Shown here piece after piece: positions 1 to 8,800 of a stretch of 25,969 nucleotides of DNA. The stretch is from a virus. Below the pieces are notes generated by a model. That model was given only the letters and a program-made list of their open reading frames with translations. It did no database searches and was not told the origin of the DNA. The stretch covers positions 1 through 25,969 of the IMG/VR virus record IMGVR_UViG_3300007074_002071; one strand, written 5' to 3'. The first letter of the stretch is position 1, and every line of letters begins with the position of its first letter. Made by a program: the position numbers and the translations under genes.

Positions 1-5
1 TCGGA

Positions 6-542
6 GTGACATCTAATCACGCTCAATCCGAAAGCGAACCGATCGAAGAATCTTCCCCCATCCCTCCTCGATTGGTCGAAATGGGAGAGGGGTCTCCTCA
101 CCCATTCGCCCTGATCAAGACCCTCGAGCCAGAAAATGGATTCGTCGTCTTTGATTGGGTATCGAGCGAAGGCGCGAAGCTCGACGGAGGAAACTCCATC
201 GCGCGATTCACCCCGCTCACACCTGATCCCGAGACCGGCGAATATGCCACCCTCACCGATGCGGAAATCGCCTCGGCCATCCTCGCACCTGAGCCTCAGG
301 CAGCGGTTCCTGTCAAAGTCACCCGTCGGCAGCTCTTCCTCGCGCTCCTACAAGTCGACGAAACGCTGACCCGAGATGCGATTCGCGCCATGCTCAGCAC
401 CGAGGCGCAACGCATCGAGCTCGATGAGGCGGCGGATTTCGAGCGGGCGCATCCGATGGTGGCGGCCCTCGCGGCGCATCCCACGCTCAATCTCACCAGC
501 GACCAGGTCGACGATATCTTCCGCGCGGCCGCGACGCTCTGA
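6..542 (+). CDS. Phage tail-region protein, function unknown
   Basis: A 178-residue acidic protein that starts at GTG; its first four bases (GTGA) would overlap the stop of an upstream gene if one ends there, but an upstream start outside the window cannot be excluded. No catalytic motif is visible. Residues about 105-127 (VTRRQLFLALLQ and TRDAIRAML) are helical and resemble a short segment found in several phage tail or tail-fibre accessory proteins. The C-terminus (LNLTSDQVDDIFRAAATL) is another amphipathic helix. It lies directly before the tail chaperone genes, the place where lambda-like phages keep the major tail protein and small tail-completion proteins, so a structural or assembly role is likely but not proven. 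Confidence 0.6.
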   Translation: MTSNHAQSESEPIEESSPIPPRLVEMGEGSPHPFALIKTLEPENGFVVFDWVSSEGAKLDGGNSIARFTPLTPDPETGEYATLTDAEIASAILAPEPQAAVPVKVTRRQLFLALLQVDETLTRDAIRAMLSTEAQRIELDEAADFERAHPMVAALAAHPTLNLTSDQVDDIFRAAATL

Positions 543-617
543 CCTCTTTCAGCTTTTCAGTTTTCAGCCTTTCAGCTTTTCAAAAAAATGCCCATCCCTC
601 CCCCCCATTCTCTCTCC
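543..617 (+). other. Pyrimidine-rich leader with TTTTCAG repeats
   Basis: Between the first gene and the tail chaperone gene the + strand consists almost only of pyrimidines plus about four degenerate copies of TTTCAGC/TTTTCAG in about 35 bp, followed by a run of seven A and then C-rich sequence. No Shine-Dalgarno sequence precedes either possible ATG (588 or 618). The repeats may be a simple-sequence expansion or a translation-enhancing leader; the sequence alone does not decide. Confidence 0.5.
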
Positions 618-1043
618 ATGAGTGATCAAACCCTAGTCAACGAATCCGCCCCGATACCCCTCACGGACAAGGACGGGCACACTATGAGCGCCACGCTCAA
701 ACGCCTCACCATTCGGGAGGTGTTCAAGTTCGTTCATCACATCCGCGAAAACCGCTCAGTTGCCCTGGTATCCCTCACCACCGGACGCACCGAAGAATGG
801 GTTGACGACCTCTCAGACGACTCGTTTGGCGAGCTGAGTAAGGAGAGCATAAAGCTAAATTTTCAGAGAGCCGTGACGATCAGCGACAAAGATCCCGTCA
901 TGGCTCAACTGATCGGCCCAATCGTCGCGAATATGATCGGACTGATCCAAGCGAGCGAATCGATGCTTACTGGACTCAACTCACAGAAAAAGTCGCCAGA
1001 GCCGCCGCTCTCGGAATCTGTTCCGGAGACTGGGAACGGATAA
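618..1043 (+). CDS. Tail assembly chaperone, G-like (unshifted product)
   Basis: Read from ATG 618 this gives 141 residues beginning MSDQTLVNES; an in-frame ATG at 588 would add ten residues rich in Pro and Ser and is less likely to be the true start. The central part (LKRLTIREVFKFVHHIRENRSVALVSLTTGR) and the helical C-terminal half fit the general pattern of small tail chaperones placed just before the tape measure gene. In lambda the gpG product and the longer gpGT product, made by -1 frameshifting, coat the tape measure protein during tail assembly. Here the ORF ends at 1043, but the -1 frame stays open through this stop, which supports the same arrangement. Identification rests on position and frame architecture rather than on a strong sequence motif. 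Confidence 0.7.
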   Translation: MSDQTLVNESAPIPLTDKDGHTMSATLKRLTIREVFKFVHHIRENRSVALVSLTTGRTEEWVDDLSDDSFGELSKESIKLNFQRAVTISDKDPVMAQLIGPIVANMIGLIQASESMLTGLNSQKKSPEPPLSESVPETGNG

Positions 1044-1213
1044 TTGATCTCACCCCGTCCCGGTTGCGCCTCGTCATGCAAGCGCAAAACCAAATCCGCG
1101 CGGAGGACGCTCTCACCCAACTCGCTTGTGTCAGTCGCGGCACAGTCGGAGGCGAGCCTTACAAGAAATATCACAAAAAACTCGTGAAGCTCGCAGGCTA
1201 TAAAACGGACTAG
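618..1213 (+). CDS. Tail assembly chaperone, GT-like fusion by -1 ribosomal frameshift
   Basis: If ribosomes slip back one base at G AAA AAG (986-992), frame 0 (618-992) joins the -1 frame, which is open to TAG at 1211-1213. The fusion is about 198 residues. The shifted part contains GDWERIIDLTPSRLRLVMQ and then a basic helical stretch ending KKLVKLAGYKTD. The W-x-x-I-(I/L)-x-L-(T/S)-P-x-x-L look is typical of the T domain of siphophage chaperones, which recruits the tape measure and tail tube subunits. The extension lacks a good start codon and ribosome-binding site of its own and fills almost the entire gap before the tape measure gene. The exact slip site is inferred; the open overlapping frame is seen directly. 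Confidence 0.72.
986..992 (+). promoter_or_regulatory. Candidate -1 frameshift heptamer (GAAAAAG)
   Basis: In frame 0 this reads xG AAA AAG. A slip of one base puts the P-site tRNA on GAA and the A-site lysine tRNA on AAA; A-site AAG is the most slip-prone lysine codon in bacteria and is also the A-site codon of the lambda G/T site (GGGAAAG). The -1 frame is stop-free from here to 1213. The P-site fit is imperfect in its first base. Confidence 0.6.
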
Positions 1214-1228
1214 CCTCCCCCTTTCCAA

Positions 1229-3595
1229 ATGCCCGAAGCTACCGCAAAACTGAACGTCCTGATCTCGCTAAAAAGCGCGATCAAGGACAACCCTCAGGCG
1301 CTCAAATGGCTCCGCAACGTCACCGCAGGACTAGGAGCCGCCGCTGGAGCCTACGCAGTCCTTGCCGCGAAACAATCGCTCCAACTCGGAGCCGATCTCA
1401 AGAACCTCGCGCAATCCGCCGATCTCTCGACCGACGCCTTCCAAGTCCTCACCCTCAACGGTGAACGCTGGAACGTCAAAATCGCCCAGATCGCAAAAGC
1501 CGCTCAGACCCTCCGGAAGAATCTCCAAGAGGCGCGCGTCAACGGAACCTCTCCCCTCAACAACGATCTCAAAGCCCTCAACCTTACCGCAGCCGGACTC
1601 CAAGCCCTCGCCCCGGAGCGTCAATGGGAAGTGATCGGACGCGGGATCGCCAACGCCAGCGACAAGCAAGCCGCCCTCAACGCAGCGACCAAACTATTCG
1701 GAGAAGAAGACGGACCCCGCCTCCTCGGAATGCTGGAAGCCCTCGGAACGGAAGGATACGACAAACTAGCCAAAGGCGTTGAAAGTATCGTCCTCGATCA
1801 AAGCCAGATCGACGATCTCGCTCAGGCTGAAGCCATCCTCTCCGGGATCGTGGATAAGATGACATGGCTCGCAGCACACGGGACCGTTGGTCTCTCCCGC
1901 GCGATGACCTCCCTCACCCCCGAACAGTCCGGAGTTGAAGGCGCGAGCAAGGAAGCCGCCGCCATCCGCGCGCGAATCATCGCAGCCGGAAACAACGCCG
2001 AACGACTCGCCACGATTCAAGAAAGCATCACCAAACGCCGCGCAGATCTCGAGGCCGATATTCTCGATATCTATCGCGTCAACATGGAGAGCAACGCTCC
2101 CCTATCCGCCAGCGATCAGCGCGCCGATACCTACGCGAAAGCCCTCCTTCAAGATCTCAAGAAAATTGAGGATCATCTCAGCTCCACGACCATTGATCGA
2201 GATCTGAAAACGCAAGTTGATGAAGCCGCGAAACGTCAGGAGCAAATGTCCGAAGCCAACGCGCAAGCCATCGCCGAAGACAACGCCACCGCGCAAGCCC
2301 TCGAAGCGAAAACAGCCGCCGAACTTGCCGCGCGCGATGCCGCCGCCCTGCACTCGAAACGCGTCAGCGAGGGAGCCGCGATCACCGCCCAAGCTCGCAC
2401 TCCCCTAGAAGCCTACGCAGACGAAGTCTTTCGTCTCAGCGCCCTCCAGAAAGACGGGATCATTTCCGGGGAAACCTACCTCCGCGCGATCGCCCAAGCC
2501 CAAGGTCAACTCTCCAGCAAGACCACCATTCCAGCCGCTCAGCTCAGCCTCAATCGCGAGCTCCTAGAGATCACCACGAAACGCGCCGCGATCGATTCCG
2601 ACTTTACCTCAACCGCCGCCGAAAAATGGAGTCAGCGCAAGCAACTCCTAGAGGCTGAGGTATCCGTCCAAGAGCGCTACATCGCCAACCTTCGAAAGAT
2701 GCAAGAGGGCGCAGATCCCCAGTCAGCAGCAACCTATGAATCACTCATTCAGGGATCGATTGGACAGATCGGATCCCTCCAAGATCAAAGCGCCGGACTC
2801 GGAGCCGATCCCGATGATTGGTCCGATCAGATGCAGTCCCAGTTGACCGCGCTTCGCGATAGCTGGGGAACCACCTCCCAACAAATCGCCGGGATGATCA
2901 CGGGCACCATCGGAGGCGCAGTCGATACCCTCGGAGATAACATCACCGCTTCCATCTTCAAGAGCCAGACCCTCGGAGAAGCCTGGAACAATATCCAGCT
3001 CGCGATAGGACAAGAGGCCGTCTCAGCAATCGTCAAATTCGGGCTCCGCTGGGTAGCGACCAAGCTCATGATGGCTGGCACCGATGCCGCCCTAGCTGCC
3101 ACGCAAACCGCGACTCTCATCCCACTAGCCGCCGCTCAATCAGCGATTTGGGCCGGACCCGCAACCCTCGCCACGATTGCCAGTTTCGGAGGAGCCGCCG
3201 TCGCAGCCCCCGCGCATATCGCCGCCTCGATGATGCTCACCCAAGGACTCGCAGCCATCCCAGGTCACGAAGACGGAGGCCACGTCAGAGGCGGCAAACA
3301 ACTCAGTTGGCTCAACGAATCCGGAGAGGAATACGTCTTCAGCGCGCCAGCCGTTGCCGCCCTCGGAGTCGATACCCTGGAGACCCTCCATCGATCCGCC
3401 AAAGAACCCACCTCAGGCAGTTCCAGCGCCGGGGGCTCAGGATCGAGCTCCGGTCCCGCGCGCCAAGCCCCCCCCAACGTTGCGATCTTCGGGGAAAATA
3501 TGCGCGCCGCTAAAGACTGGGCTCAATCCCAAGAAGGAGAAACCTGGTTCCTCGATTCCATGGCTCAGCACATGTCCAAATTTATAAACGCCTGA
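1229..3595 (+). CDS. Phage tail tape measure protein
   Basis: A 788-residue protein that sets tail length and is packed inside the tail tube before DNA ejection. N-terminal residues 1-60 contain helices and a hydrophobic stretch (GLGAAAGAYAVLAAK). Residues about 110-480 are Ala-, Glu- and Gln-rich and predicted to be coiled coil. A hydrophobic, Ala-rich segment at about 590-680 is typical of the membrane-active part of tape measure proteins. It is followed by the common GG-x-V-x-GG...LNESGEEYVFSAPAV pattern and a Gly/Ser linker. At about 1.5 angstrom per residue the tail would be near 115-120 nm. It follows the G/GT genes as in lambda-like phages, and its stop shares one base with the next start (TGATG). 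No Shine-Dalgarno site is seen before ATG 1229; the upstream sequence is pyrimidine-rich. Confidence 0.93.
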   Translation: MPEATAKLNVLISLKSAIKDNPQALKWLRNVTAGLGAAAGAYAVLAAKQSLQLGADLKNLAQSADLSTDAFQVLTLNGERWNVKIAQIAKAAQTLRKNLQEARVNGTSPLNNDLKALNLTAAGLQALAPERQWEVIGRGIANASDKQAALNAATKLFGEEDGPRLLGMLEALGTEGYDKLAKGVESIVLDQSQIDDLAQAEAILSGIVDKMTWLAAHGTVGLSRAMTSLTPEQSGVEGASKEAAAIRARIIAAGNNAERLATIQESITKRRADLEADILDIYRVNMESNAPLSASDQRADTYAKALLQDLKKIEDHLSSTTIDRDLKTQVDEAAKRQEQMSEANAQAIAEDNATAQALEAKTAAELAARDAAALHSKRVSEGAAITAQARTPLEAYADEVFRLSALQKDGIISGETYLRAIAQAQGQLSSKTTIPAAQLSLNRELLEITTKRAAIDSDFTSTAAEKWSQRKQLLEAEVSVQERYIANLRKMQEGADPQSAATYESLIQGSIGQIGSLQDQSAGLGADPDDWSDQMQSQLTALRDSWGTTSQQIAGMITGTIGGAVDTLGDNITASIFKSQTLGEAWNNIQLAIGQEAVSAIVKFGLRWVATKLMMAGTDAALAATQTATLIPLAAAQSAIWAGPATLATIASFGGAAVAAPAHIAASMMLTQGLAAIPGHEDGGHVRGGKQLSWLNESGEEYVFSAPAVAALGVDTLETLHRSAKEPTSGSSSAGGSGSSSGPARQAPPNVAIFGENMRAAKDWAQSQEGETWFLDSMAQHMSKFINA

Positions 3596-5388
3596 TGTCA
3601 TTCGCTATCGTAGATCACGACGGGACAGACTTCGCCGTCCTCCTCCTTGAACCAAATCGCCGCGACAACGGATCACTCGATATCGTTTACTCCTTCGGGA
3701 CGACGATCACCGTAGGAGATTCCGGGCGTGAAACGCGCGAGCCAGATCAGCCAGATCTCCGCCTCCGTCAATCCTGTGCATACACCCTCACCAAAGCCGA
3801 ATCGCACACCCTACGCACGCGCCTAGCTGCCCTCTCGACCACGCCGATTGCCGTCCCCCTCTGGATAGACCAACTCACAGGAGCGAACTGGGGAAACCGC
3901 CTCCACGATTGCGAACTCATCGCGCGCCTATCCGATGGAGCGATCCTCGCGAGTGATGCCGAGTTGAGTGATACCGAGACCTACGTCCCCCTCTTGATCG
4001 GTCGCCTCATCGAAAAGCAACCCGAAGCCTCCCCCCTCGCTGAAGAGTCGGGATCCGAAACAGATTTCACCATCGTTGAGGATTCCGAGTGGGGCTATCG
4101 GCTCACCATCAAAGGAGCCGCCGTCGCGGGAACTTGGCCCACAAGCCTAGTCCCAGAGACGACCTCCAACCTCAAAGACTTCTCCGAAACCGGACTCGTA
4201 TTCGAAAAAATAGGACGCAGACGCAAACACACGATCGAGCATCAAGAAACCGCGTTCAAGTGGGGCCAAAGCGCCTCCTTTGTGCTGGGTTCCCGTGCCG
4301 AGATCGCCCTATTCCTTCAGACCTTCGAAGCTCACGCCGGACGCCTCCGCTCGTTCTCCATGCCGTGGTGGTTTCGCCCCGGAGCCGATGCGCCAACGAC
4401 GCCGCACGAAACGATTGTGCGCTTCGGTTCCGATCAGATCCGCGTCGAATACGTCACGGCCGTCACCGCTCGAATCACCCTCACATTTTGGCAACTCCCG
4501 TGGGAGATCACCCCCATCGAAGGAGAGACCCCCGTTCAACCCGGGCGATTCTTCCTCTACCGTCACACCCTCCAGACGCCAACGACTCCCATCATCTGGA
4601 GATACACCGACTATCCCGCGCCCATCACCGTTGAAGAAGACGCCGAAGACGTGACCTACTTCCCAGCCGATATCGAACACGATAAAATCACGCAAGGATA
4701 CCAGCTCGATGACGATCCCGTGACTCTCAAGAGCTTCGTTGCCGATAGTCACCCCTGGATGCTCGCCCTCAAGCGCATGTTAGAAGCCCCCCTTCAGCTC
4801 GATATCTTCGAAGTCGATCCCGAGAATCCCGTTCCCGTGCTCAAACACACCGGGGAGCTCGACGCCCCCACCGGAAAAGGCCGCAAGCTCGCGATGAAAT
4901 CCACCGCGCTCTCCGGAGCCCTCGATATCAAAGTCCCCAACTTCTACGTTCAAGAATCATGCAATCACGAATGGTGTTCCATCGGATGCGGGAAAGATAT
5001 CGAAGATTACACATTCACCGCGACGATTGACGTAATCGACGGGCGCGAAATCACCGTCACGATCACCGTGAATCCCCCCGCCTCAGCGATGGGAGCCGAT
5101 TACTTTGCCAACGGAGATTGTAGCATAGGAGCCGGAAGCACCTTCGAAGGACGCGAAATCATCCGATCCGAAAACCTCGGATCCGGTCAGCAAAAACTCA
5201 CCATCGATCACGCCCTCCGCGCGCCCTCCATCGATCAAGAAGTATCCATTCGCCCCGCCTGCCAAGGCACATGGGCCGAATGCTCCGCCTTCGCCAATAC
5301 CATCAACTACGGAGGACACCGTCACGTCGGAGCCGATAATATTAGCGTTCCCGCCCGTGAAACCAACGCGCAAGGGGGCAAGAAATGA
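3595..5388 (+). CDS. Distal tail / DUF2163 (phage_BR0599-like) fusion protein
   Basis: A 597-residue baseplate-hub protein. The N-terminal half (about 1-315) resembles a distal-tail protein of the DUF2460 or lambda gpM type, including FEAHAGRLRSFSMPWWFRPG near residue 245. The second half (about 319-597) matches the DUF2163/phage_BR0599 plan: an opening FLYRHTLQTP...WRYTDYP, then a Cys-rich end with C456, C461 and C465, C509, and C556 and C563, finishing with AFANTINYGGHRHVG, close to the family's F-x-N-x-x-N-F/Y-x-G ending. In the related lambda gpL, C-terminal cysteines bind an iron-sulfur cluster, so metal binding is plausible here. In many phages and gene-transfer agents the two halves are separate adjacent genes. 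The next gene follows with a 4-nt overlap. Confidence 0.78.
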   Translation: MSFAIVDHDGTDFAVLLLEPNRRDNGSLDIVYSFGTTITVGDSGRETREPDQPDLRLRQSCAYTLTKAESHTLRTRLAALSTTPIAVPLWIDQLTGANWGNRLHDCELIARLSDGAILASDAELSDTETYVPLLIGRLIEKQPEASPLAEESGSETDFTIVEDSEWGYRLTIKGAAVAGTWPTSLVPETTSNLKDFSETGLVFEKIGRRRKHTIEHQETAFKWGQSASFVLGSRAEIALFLQTFEAHAGRLRSFSMPWWFRPGADAPTTPHETIVRFGSDQIRVEYVTAVTARITLTFWQLPWEITPIEGETPVQPGRFFLYRHTLQTPTTPIIWRYTDYPAPITVEEDAEDVTYFPADIEHDKITQGYQLDDDPVTLKSFVADSHPWMLALKRMLEAPLQLDIFEVDPENPVPVLKHTGELDAPTGKGRKLAMKSTALSGALDIKVPNFYVQESCNHEWCSIGCGKDIEDYTFTATIDVIDGREITVTITVNPPASAMGADYFANGDCSIGAGSTFEGREIIRSENLGSGQQKLTIDHALRAPSIDQEVSIRPACQGTWAECSAFANTINYGGHRHVGADNISVPARETNAQGGKK

Positions 5389-5864
5389 GACCCTACTTCT
5401 TCAACAATCCGGGCCGCGTGAGATCCCTCAAATTCGAGCAAGACCGCTGGATCGGAACCCCCTTCTATCCGCGCGCTTGCGCCGTCGGAGTCGGAGTCGA
5501 TTGCGTCCGTCTCCAAGCCGAGATCCTCGCCAATACCGGAGCGATCCCCCGTCTCGAACTCCCCGCCTACACGCTCGATCACGCCAAGCACACGACCCGC
5601 TCTCAGCTCCTCGTTTTCCTCTTAACCGCTCCCGAGCTCGAAAATCGCTTTACCCTCGTGCCCCTCGGAGCACCGCGCATCCCCGGAGATCTCCTAGGAC
5701 TTCTCAGCGGGATGACTGATCATCACCTCGCCAGCGTCGATCAATGGGGAAACGCCGTGCACGCCATAGAAGAACACGGAGTCATCCGCACCCGCCTAGA
5801 CGACCCTAAATTCAGCCGGCGTATCTGCTACGTCCTCCGCCTCAACGAATCCCCCCAAAAATGA
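5385..5864 (+). CDS. Tail-associated NlpC/P60-family peptidase (lambda gpK-like)
   Basis: A 159-residue protein with the NlpC/P60 layout: RWIGTPFYPRACAVGVGVDC, where C40 in G-V-D-C is the expected catalytic cysteine, followed by H114 in HHLASV and H126 in GNAVHA as the likely His and third polar residue. These enzymes cut peptide stems of peptidoglycan at the tail tip during DNA entry. It lies exactly where the GTA orfg14/lambda K homologue sits, between the DUF2163 protein and the tail-tip protein, and overlaps both by ATGA. A G-rich stretch (AAGGGGGCAAG) before ATG 5385 may serve as ribosome-binding site. Confidence 0.85.
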   Translation: MRPYFFNNPGRVRSLKFEQDRWIGTPFYPRACAVGVGVDCVRLQAEILANTGAIPRLELPAYTLDHAKHTTRSQLLVFLLTAPELENRFTLVPLGAPRIPGDLLGLLSGMTDHHLASVDQWGNAVHAIEEHGVIRTRLDDPKFSRRICYVLRLNESPQK

Positions 5865-8800
5865 GCTTCGGATATCGCCGCCCCTCAGAAGCACCCACCA
5901 CAGCCGGACTCGACGCCGATGAAGTCGCGACGAATCAAAAAGCCGTTCCCGCGCGCTGGTTCATCGGTGATGACTGGTGCCCTCTCACCTGGTTGATCCC
6001 CCAACCCCTCAACGTCGAATACATCGAACAACGCGAGAAAGTCGGCAAATCCAAGCAGACCACCGGACACGAAGTTTTCGCAGATCTAGCCGGTCTCGCC
6101 TGCGTCGGACTCGTTCACTCGATCACAGCCATCGAAGTCGCCAAAGAGATCGTCTGGACAGGCTCCATCGTCCGCCCCACCGATACCGAAGATCCCAGTT
6201 ATTGGAGAGCAACCATCGTCACCAACGTCGGAACGTTTTACATCTACTGGGGCCGCGCCGATCAACCCGTTGATTCAATCCTACTTGCCCCGCTCGGAGC
6301 ACTCGACGCCACCCAATCACACCCCGCTTATCGGAATCAGTGCATCGTCATCGCCAAACGCGCCTCCTTCGGTCAAAGCACCTCCGCTCCCTCGATACGC
6401 GTCAAACTCCGCCGCGTTCCCGTCCCCCAGATCGGCACCTTCGCAGCCGAAAATCACGCCCAAGGAGAAAGCCTCCTCGCTGGAGCACTCGAACTCCTCA
6501 CAGATCCGATATTCGGAGCATCAATCGCCACGAAGCACTTCACCGCCGCCGATTGGGAAGCCCTCTCGACCGCCGTCATCGCCGGCGCCGGTCGTCACTC
6601 CCCCTCGCTCACTCGATCCCAGCCCGTCCGCGATGTCGTCCGCGAATTCTTCCGCCTCTTTGATGGATGGGCACGAATCGAAGGCGGCAAAATCACCCCC
6701 GGGTTCTTCCCTCACGACGGAACCGGCCTCGACGACCTCCCAGAGATCTCCCATCACGACATCATCGGAGACCCCGATATCGGTGCACCCAGCTTTTCCA
6801 AAGCAGCAAACAAAGTCGTCGTCACCTTTCGCGACCGCACCCAAAAACACCGCGAAGACACCGAGAAGCACACCGCCCGGTCAAACTCACGCGCCCGTCA
6901 ACGCGTCCAGCCCGTCACCGTCAGCGCCCTCTCCATCATCGATCGAGACCAAGCGCGCTCCTACGCCGCCGAACTCGCGCGAGGCTCAGCCGAGGGCGAA
7001 AGCAAGGGCTCATTCACAGTCCGACTCCCCCGCGCCATCAAGACCAACGGCGATCCCCTCCAAGCCGGAGACAACTTCAACCTCGATTGGTCACCCTATG
7101 AGCTCGATCAGATCTCAAGAATCACGCGGATCTCTCATCCCTACCGAGGCGCGCCCTCGATAGACTACGTTGCCGAGCGCGGGATCTACCCCCTCCCCTA
7201 CGTGCCCCCAGTCAGCCTCCAGCCCGACCTCGGAGCGCCCCTCCCCACACCGATTGCACACGCGCGAATCCTAGAACTCACCACCGAACTAGCCGGGACA
7301 CCCATCGGAATCCAAATCGCCATCCTCGCGCAACGCCCCCCCGGAGAGCACGAAGACGCCGCCGCCGTAAAAGCCAAAAACGTTGCCGGATTCAATCTCC
7401 ATTACAGCGCAGACGATGCCACCTTTGACCCCATCGGAAACGCCTCCGGATGGAGCGTCCGTGCGAACCTAGTCGGAGCCGTCGCAAATACCGCAGCAGC
7501 AACGACGATCACGATCAACATCCCCGCCGATAATCTCGACACCGATCGCATCACACCCATCAGCGCAGAAGACCAAGCCGATGATCAACTCCTCCTCATC
7601 ATCGGAGACGAAGTCCTCTCCGTTGGAGACGTTACCCTCAACGCCGGAAACCACGACTTGACCGATTGCCTCCGCGCGCGCCAAGGCTCGATAAAAGCAG
7701 CCGGAGCGGACGACGCTGAGGTTTGGCTCATCTATCGCGACGAGCTTCCGCGGTTCGCTCACAAACGATTTATCGAAGACACGACGCGCTACTTCAAGCC
7801 CCAGCCCTACTCCCCCGGAAACGTCGTTGATCTAGCCGATATCGATTCGATCACTCACGCATTCCGAGACCGCGCCGATGAACTCCCCGTCATCGCCCTC
7901 GGAGCCGCCCCCGTCTCTCCCGTTGTCGGGATCGGACAAAACTTCACCGGGTCGATCTCCGACGTAAACGGAGACCTCACCACCTACGAAATCACCGCCG
8001 CGCGCATCGTAGCCGCCGCCATAGATTCAGAAATCACCATCCGGTCCGCCGAATTCGGTCCCGATGATCGCGCCCTATTCAACTTCAAAGTCCCCGTCGC
8101 CTTCCCCCAAGCAGGAACCTGGAGAATCATCGTCCGAGCCCACGACGAACGCACCGGATTCAAAGAAACGCAAACCGCCGATATCACCGTCTCAGCAGGA
8201 TCAGGCGGATACGGAACAGACGACGGCGTGACCCCCTCAGCGATCACCGGAGTCTCGATCACTGGAGCCCTCTCCATGCTCATCGCCGAATGGACCAACC
8301 CAGTTAACACGCCAATCCTGCGAACGCTCATCTACATCGCAGACACCGCCGCGAAACCCGCGAATCCGAGCGCCTCAATCGAAGATCCTCAACAATTCTA
8401 TTTCCTCCAAGGACTCGACTCCAGCACTCAGAAATATTTCTGGTTCGAAGTAGTCGGACGCAACGGGCGCAAAAGCGCCGTCTCCGGGCCGCACAACGCA
8501 ACGACGCGCGCCGGGATCGACCTCTCCGACATCGTCGCCGGACTCACCATGGTCGAAATCGTCGGAGCCCTCCCAGGAACAGACCTCACAGACGGACGCA
8601 CCGTTTTCCTTACCACAGATAAGAAACTCTACCGCTACGACGCCACCGCCGAAGAATGGACGCGCAAGATCGACGGAGCCGACCTCGTCGCCGATTCCAT
8701 CGTTGCCGGAGCCATCGCCGCTGGAGCGATCACAGCTGAAGCGGTCGGTGCAAATGAAATCATCGCCAACGTCGCGAACATTCAGAACGGAATCATCACG

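Noticed and set aside
1044-1228. A separate - strand gene of 107 residues over the chaperone/tape-measure gap
   Set aside because: It is antisense to the open -1 frame of the GT fusion, which explains the sequence better.
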